Below are positions 6,512 through 8,833 of a stretch of DNA of 8,833 bases, piece by piece (within the stretch, counting starts at the first letter, position 1; every line of letters begins with the position of its first letter). The translations under genes and the position numbers were made by a program. The notes beneath the pieces are model-generated. The model saw only the letters and a program-made list of their open reading frames with translations. It was not told the DNA's origin and ran no database searches. This DNA is from SVKR01 sp963605115 (GTDB lineage Bacteria; Bacillota; Clostridia; Oscillospirales; Oscillospiraceae), in assembly GCA_963605115.1 (NCBI GenBank), contig CAVCTM010000088.1, positions 1 through 8,833 on the forward strand, in the 5' to 3' direction.

Positions 6512-6915
6512 GGATCGTCTGCGACAAGGAAAAATGCACGGGCTGTCTCGCCTGCGTCGTCGCCTGTCAGGACGCGCACGATAAGCGCGGCGAGGCGGGG
6601 ACGCTCTCGCGGCGGCTTTATCACCGCGAAACGGCGGGCGGCTGGACGCACTATGTGACCGAGAGCTGCCGCCACTGCGCGCACCCGCCCTGCGCCAAGG
6701 TCTGCGCCTTCGGTGCGATCGCGCGCACGGCGGAGGGCTGGGTGACGGTCGACGCGGAAAAATGCGTCGGCTGCCGCCGCTGCGCCGCGGCGTGTCCCTT
6801 CGGTGTTCCGCGCTTCGACGCGCGGGGGCGGATGGTCAAGTGCGACGGCTGCGGCTCCCGTGCGCCGCGCTGCGTCGCGTTCTGCCCGAACGACGCGCTG
6901 CGGCTGGAGGGCTGA
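6508..6915 (+). CDS. Four-cluster ferredoxin-type electron-transfer subunit (DmsB-like)
   Basis: A 135-residue iron-sulfur protein with 17 Cys. Sixteen fall into four groups that fit four [4Fe-4S] clusters: Cys10/13/16/20, Cys54/57/62/66, Cys86/89/92/96 and Cys112/115/122/126, cross-sharing clusters as in DmsB, PsrB or NrfC. These relatives are usually nearer 180-200 residues, so this is a compact version with short loops. It should take electrons to or from the molybdenum subunit. The start is TTG at 6508, overlapping the preceding TGA by four bases, with AAGGAGG at 6492-6498; no other in-frame start precedes the first cluster motif. The overlap suggests translational coupling and equal amounts of both subunits. 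Confidence 0.92.
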   Translation: MRIVCDKEKCTGCLACVVACQDAHDKRGEAGTLSRRLYHRETAGGWTHYVTESCRHCAHPPCAKVCAFGAIARTAEGWVTVDAEKCVGCRRCAAACPFGVPRFDARGRMVKCDGCGSRAPRCVAFCPNDALRLEG

Positions 6916-6921
6916 AAAGGG

Positions 6922-7434
6922 ATGCTGCGTGTGTTTCTCTGCCCGGAATCGGACCCGCGGGACCGGCTGACGCGCCTTCGCGCGGCGGCGTCGCGCGCTT
7001 CGGGGCGGGACGCCTCCGGCTGGACGCGGCTGGTGAGGCCCGGCGGCAAGCCCTATTTCGCCGAGGCGCCGGAGCTGGAGTTTTCCGTCAGCCACAGCGG
7101 GGCGTGGTGGGTCTGTGCCTTCGGCGATGAGCCGCTCGGACTGGACATCGAGCGGAGCGCGCCGCGGCGCTTTCTGCGGCTTGCCGCGCGGTTTTTTCTC
7201 CCGGAGGAGGCGGAATTCGTCCGCGCCGCGGAGGACCCGGCGGCGGCGTTTTACCGCGTCTGGTGCGCGAAGGAGGCTTTCCTCAAGCGCTCCGGCGCGG
7301 GGCTCCCCGGCGGGCTGCGGAGCGTTCCGGTGCTCACCGGCGCGCTGCCGCTGCGCTATCTGCCCGCGCCGCCGGGCTATACGCTCTGTCTCTGCACCGG
7401 CGAGCCCGGCGAGGCGAGCATCGAGGACTTGTGA
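6922..7434 (+). CDS. 4'-phosphopantetheinyl transferase, Sfp type
   Basis: A 170-residue enzyme that transfers the phosphopantetheine arm of coenzyme A to a serine of a carrier protein. Family marks are GGKPYF at 41-46, FSVSHSG at 54-60, LGLDIE at 72-77 with the Mg-binding Asp75 and Glu77, and VWCAKEAFLKRSG at 113-125 with Glu118 and Lys122. It is shorter than Sfp (about 220 residues), mainly at the N-terminal half, but the active-site set is complete. It begins six bases after the ferredoxin stop, with GGAGG at 6905-6909, so it is the last gene of the operon. No carrier protein or synthase gene is in the window; its partner may be the housekeeping acyl carrier protein or a distant peptide or polyketide synthase. 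No good terminator follows it. Confidence 0.9.
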   Translation: MLRVFLCPESDPRDRLTRLRAAASRASGRDASGWTRLVRPGGKPYFAEAPELEFSVSHSGAWWVCAFGDEPLGLDIERSAPRRFLRLAARFFLPEEAEFVRAAEDPAAAFYRVWCAKEAFLKRSGAGLPGGLRSVPVLTGALPLRYLPAPPGYTLCLCTGEPGEASIEDL

Positions 7435-7461
7435 AAAATTTGAAAACCTTGCGTTTCGCTC

Positions 7462-7490
7462 TTGCGCATTGCGAAAGATTAGTATAAAAT
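7462..7490 (+). promoter_or_regulatory. Candidate promoter of the MgsA-like gene
   Basis: TTGCGC (7462-7467), a 17-base spacer and TAAAAT (7485-7490) inside AGTATAAAAT. The region is AT-rich compared with its surroundings. Predicted start near 7497, giving a leader of about 40 bases. The -35 is only a partial match, and a weak TTTCGC/GCGAAA inverted repeat (7454-7476) overlaps it. Confidence 0.42.
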
Positions 7491-7520
7491 ACATGTACGA
7501 TTTATCCGATACATCATACT

Positions 7521-7531
7521 AAGGGAAGTGG
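7521..7531 (+). promoter_or_regulatory. Ribosome site that decides the start of the MgsA-like gene
   Basis: AAGGGAAGTGG can pair with the 16S rRNA tail and ends five bases before TTG at 7537. The GTG at 7528 lies inside this site and cannot serve as the start with it, so the protein should begin MNIALMSNDGKK, which is also where the family alignment begins. Confidence 0.6.
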
Positions 7532-7536
7532 TTCAC

Positions 7537-7941
7537 TTGAACATCGCACTCATGTCCAACGACGGCAAGAAGGAGCTCATGGTCCATTTCTGCATCGCCT
7601 ACTGCGGGATCCTTGCCGGGCACACCATCTGCGCGACGCAAACCACCGGAAAGCTCATCAGCGAGGCCACCGGTCTGCCCATCACGCTCTGCCTCCCCGC
7701 GAGTCAGGGCGGAAGCCAGCAGATCGGCGCGCGCATCGCCTATAACGAGATCGATCTCGTGCTGTTTTTCTGCGACCCGGACGACACGGAGGGTCAGACC
7801 CGTGTGAACGAGATCGCCCGTCTCTGCGACCGCTACAGCATCCCCTTCGCCTCCAACGTGGCGACCGCGGAGGTGCTCATTCAGGGGCTGCGCCGCGGCG
7901 ATCTGGACTGGCGAAGCATCGTTAATCCCCGCAATAGATAA
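7537..7941 (+). CDS. mgsA-like: Methylglyoxal synthase homologue with a substituted active site
   Basis: A 134-residue protein of the MGS fold. Methylglyoxal synthase turns dihydroxyacetone phosphate into methylglyoxal and phosphate. The backbone follows the family closely: NIALMSNDGKK at 2-12, ATQTTGKLISEATG at 33-46, QGGSQQIGARIAYNEIDLVLFF at 57-78, DP at 80-81, SNVATAEVLI at 106-115 and GDLDWRSIVNP at the end. Against my recollection of E. coli MgsA, the catalytic residues are replaced: His19 by Asn8, Asp71 by Ser60 (GGSQQ for GGDQQ), the His98 region by Gln87 after a one-residue gap, and Asp101 by Arg89. The phosphate-site SG at 65-66 is PA here. Lys12, Thr34, Thr36, Thr37, Asp80 and Arg95 are kept. 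The frame is intact, so it is not a pseudogene. It is probably not a normal synthase; a ligand-binding role is possible. Confidence 0.85.
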   Translation: MNIALMSNDGKKELMVHFCIAYCGILAGHTICATQTTGKLISEATGLPITLCLPASQGGSQQIGARIAYNEIDLVLFFCDPDDTEGQTRVNEIARLCDRYSIPFASNVATAEVLIQGLRRGDLDWRSIVNPRNR

Positions 7942-7947
7942 AAACGT

Positions 7948-7980
7948 CAAACAGAACCCGCTTCGCTGGGCTTCTGTTTG
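7948..7980. terminator. Hairpin just after the MgsA-like gene
   Basis: CAAACAGAA and TTCTGTTTG form a 9-bp stem, extended by CCC/GGG around a CGCTTCGCT-type loop, starting six bases after the stop. On the plus strand no T-run follows, so termination would be inefficient. On the minus strand it is followed by ACGTTTTTA. It may protect the 3' end of the mRNA instead. Confidence 0.5.
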
Positions 7981-7981
7981 A

Positions 7982-8031
7982 GAGGGGAACGCTTCGCTCA
8001 GCGCACGCCCCTTCGGGGCGCACGTTCCCTC
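7982..8031 (+). other. Nested hairpin of unknown role
   Basis: GAGGGGAACG (7982-7991) pairs with CGTTCCCTC (8023-8031) with one bulged base, and encloses the perfect stem CGCCCC/GGGGCG (8006-8020) and a small GCT/AGC hairpin. The stretch has no reading frame of note and no T-run after it. It may be part of an RNA with the next structure. Confidence 0.4.
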
Positions 8032-8126
8032 CGCGCAGAGTATTTTTCGGCACGCACAGGTCGCGCCGCAAAATGATCGGATTTTCTTCGCGGCGTGCGC
8101 GCCGCGAACTCTGCGAGGCTTTTTTT
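8028..8126 (+). terminator. Large branched terminator before the T-box leader
   Basis: CGCAGAGT (8034-8041) pairs perfectly with ACTCTGCG (8108-8115), extended by CCT/AGG, and is followed by CTTTTTTT ending at 8126. Inside is the perfect 9-bp stem TTCGCGGCG/CGCCGCGAA (8087-8108) with a TGCG loop, which shares one base with the outer stem. GCGCCGC at 8063-8069 can pair with the same GCGGCG, so two exclusive folds exist. It probably ends transcription coming from the MgsA-like gene or of a short RNA in this gap. Confidence 0.5.
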
Positions 8127-8140
8127 GACCCCGCAAAACT

Positions 8141-8406
8141 TGACCGCTTTGATCGGAAAAGAAGTAACCCCGCGCGCGCCTGACAGAGAGGGAGACCATC
8201 GGCTGCAAGTCTCCCGGCAAGCGGCGGCGGCGAAAGACATTCCGGGAGCGGAAGGGCGCGGCTGCACGGCGTCCTTTGCCAAAAAAAGCGTGCAAAAGGG
8301 CGCTTTCCGCGCCGAAATTGGGTGGCACCACGGGAGCCAAAGCGATCTTTGCGCGCTCGTCCCATGTAGAGTTTTTCTTCACGGGATAGGGCGCGCCTTA
8401 TTTTTT
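8141..8406 (+). promoter_or_regulatory. T-box leader controlling hisS (Asp or His specifier)
   Basis: A tRNA-sensing transcription attenuator. The base of stem I is CCGCT (8144-8148) with AGCGG (8247-8251), plus CGG/CCG. The loop-E side motif AGTA is at 8163-8166, AGAGAG at 8185-8190, and the distal stem GGGAG (8190-8194)/CTCCC (8211-8215) encloses CGGCTGCAAG. The specifier loop is GAAAGACATTCC (8232-8243). The T-box GGGTGGCACCACGGG is at 8320-8334. The antiterminator forms by TGGG (8319-8322) with CCCA (8361-8364), a TGGCACC bulge, and ACggGAGC (8330-8337) with GCTCGT (8355-8360). Uncharged tRNA would hold this fold and allow hisS expression. The specifier can be read as GAC (Asp, 8236-8238) or CAT (His, 8238-8240). 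No clear promoter was found just upstream. Confidence 0.93.
8351..8406 (+). terminator. Regulated terminator of the T-box
   Basis: GCGCGCTC-TCCC (8351-8363) pairs with GGGA-GGGCGCGC (8383-8396) with a small internal loop and is followed by CTTATTTTTT ending at 8406. Its left arm is the right arm of the antiterminator, so the two folds exclude each other. Confidence 0.88.
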
Positions 8407-8436
8407 GACCGAAAAGAGAAGGAGAAACAAAACAAC

Positions 8437-8833
8437 ATGGCAAAAATGACCCCCCGGACGCTGTCCGGCTTTATGGAGCTGCTCCCCGCTGATCAGGCGA
8501 AGATGGAGCGGTTTATGGAGGCGCTGCGCCGCAGCTACGCGCTCTACGGCTTCACCGCGCTCGACACGCCCGTCATCGAGGCGAGCGAGGTCCTGCTCGC
8601 CAAGGGCGGCGGCGAGACGGAAAAGCAGATCTACCGCTTCACCAAGGGCGACAGCGACCTTGCGCTGCGCTTTGATCTCACCGTGCCGCTCGCGAAATAT
8701 GTCGCGCTGCACTACGGCGACCTCGCCTTCCCCTTCCGCCGCTTCCAGATCGGCAAGGTCTACCGCGGCGAGCGCGCCCAGCGCGGCCGCTTCCGCGAGT
8801 TTTATCAGGCGGACATCGACGTCATCGGCGACG
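8437..8833 (+). CDS. hisS: Histidyl-tRNA synthetase, N-terminal part (runs off the window)
   Basis: The first 132 codons of a class II aminoacyl-tRNA synthetase that charges tRNA-His with histidine in the cytoplasm. Visible are SGFMELLPAD at 10-19, motif 1 around GFTALDTPVIE at 38-48, the ATP- and histidine-site strand LRFDLTVPLAKYVA at 77-90 and motif 2, KVYRGERAQRGRFREFYQADID, at 107-128. The LRFDLTVP form belongs to the HisRS branch resembling archaeal, eukaryotic and some bacterial enzymes rather than the E. coli or B. subtilis form LRPEGTA. The ATG has AAGGAG at 8419-8424, twelve bases upstream. It sits directly behind the T-box leader. In many Clostridia and Bacilli aspS follows in the same operon, which would lie outside this window. 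Confidence 0.96.
   Translation, partial: MAKMTPRTLSGFMELLPADQAKMERFMEALRRSYALYGFTALDTPVIEASEVLLAKGGGETEKQIYRFTKGDSDLALRFDLTVPLAKYVALHYGDLAFPFRRFQIGKVYRGERAQRGRFREFYQADIDVIGD

Noticed and set aside
6466..7494. 342-codon minus-strand frame opposite the ferredoxin and transferase genes
   Set aside because: A GC-driven shadow: low-complexity Arg/Ala composition and no family resemblance.
7528..7536. GTG at 7528 as the start of the MgsA-like gene
   Set aside because: It lies inside the ribosome site; TTG at 7537 has proper spacing and matches the family N-terminus.
8125..8153. TTGACC with TTTGAT as promoter of the T-box leader
   Set aside because: Transcription would start near 8160, which would cut off the 5' arm of stem I (8144-8156).
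7519..8382. Minus-strand frames across the MgsA-like gene and the T-box leader
   Set aside because: They cross a certain gene and a well-defined structured RNA and have no ribosome site or domain.

Overview
The window looks like chromosomal DNA of a GC-rich gut-type member of the Clostridia (Bacillota), most likely close to the Oscillospiraceae. The grounds are a T-box leader in front of hisS, an SLH-domain S-layer protein with a Gram-positive style Shine-Dalgarno, sigma-A type promoters, a clostridial-type MgsA backbone, and short hairpin-rich intergenic repeats of the kind common in that group. No species can be named from the sequence alone.

Layout. Positions 1-672 hold a small DUF559 (Vsr-like) nuclease gene on the minus strand, bracketed by copies of one repeat: a half copy at 1-55, a decayed end at 473-507 and a full 160-bp copy at 513-672. 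A lone gene for a phage tail-fibre-like protein (770-1249, plus) and a large S-layer protein gene (1325-3829, minus) converge on a shared hairpin terminator (1253-1280). The 645-bp gap 3830-4474 holds the S-layer leader and promoter, a 17-bp palindrome, a divergent plus-strand promoter (4171-4200) and a second full copy of the repeat (4258-4417) in the opposite orientation.

Positions 4475-7434 form a tight, very GC-rich plus-strand operon. It encodes a cytoplasmic molybdopterin oxidoreductase, a compact four-cluster ferredoxin subunit whose start overlaps the previous stop, and an Sfp-type phosphopantetheinyl transferase. The first two probably form one soluble redox enzyme of unknown substrate; why the transferase is with them is not evident.

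Next comes a methylglyoxal synthase homologue (7537-7941) that keeps the fold-defining residues but has lost the catalytic His and Asp residues known from E. coli MgsA. The 495-bp gap 7942-8436 is highly structured: hairpins, a terminator ending in T7, then a complete T-box leader (about 8141-8406) with recognisable stem I, specifier loop, antiterminator and terminator. It controls hisS, whose first 132 codons close the window. The specifier region reads GACAT, so both Asp (GAC) and His (CAT) can be read; the T-box variable base favours Asp, as would fit a hisS-aspS operon.

The most unusual points are: (1) the repeat family bracketing a nuclease gene, with stems that differ in sequence but keep pairing between copies; (2) the inverted placement of the two full copies, whose recombination would re-aim a promoter; (3) the active-site-less MgsA; (4) the dual-reading specifier of the T-box.
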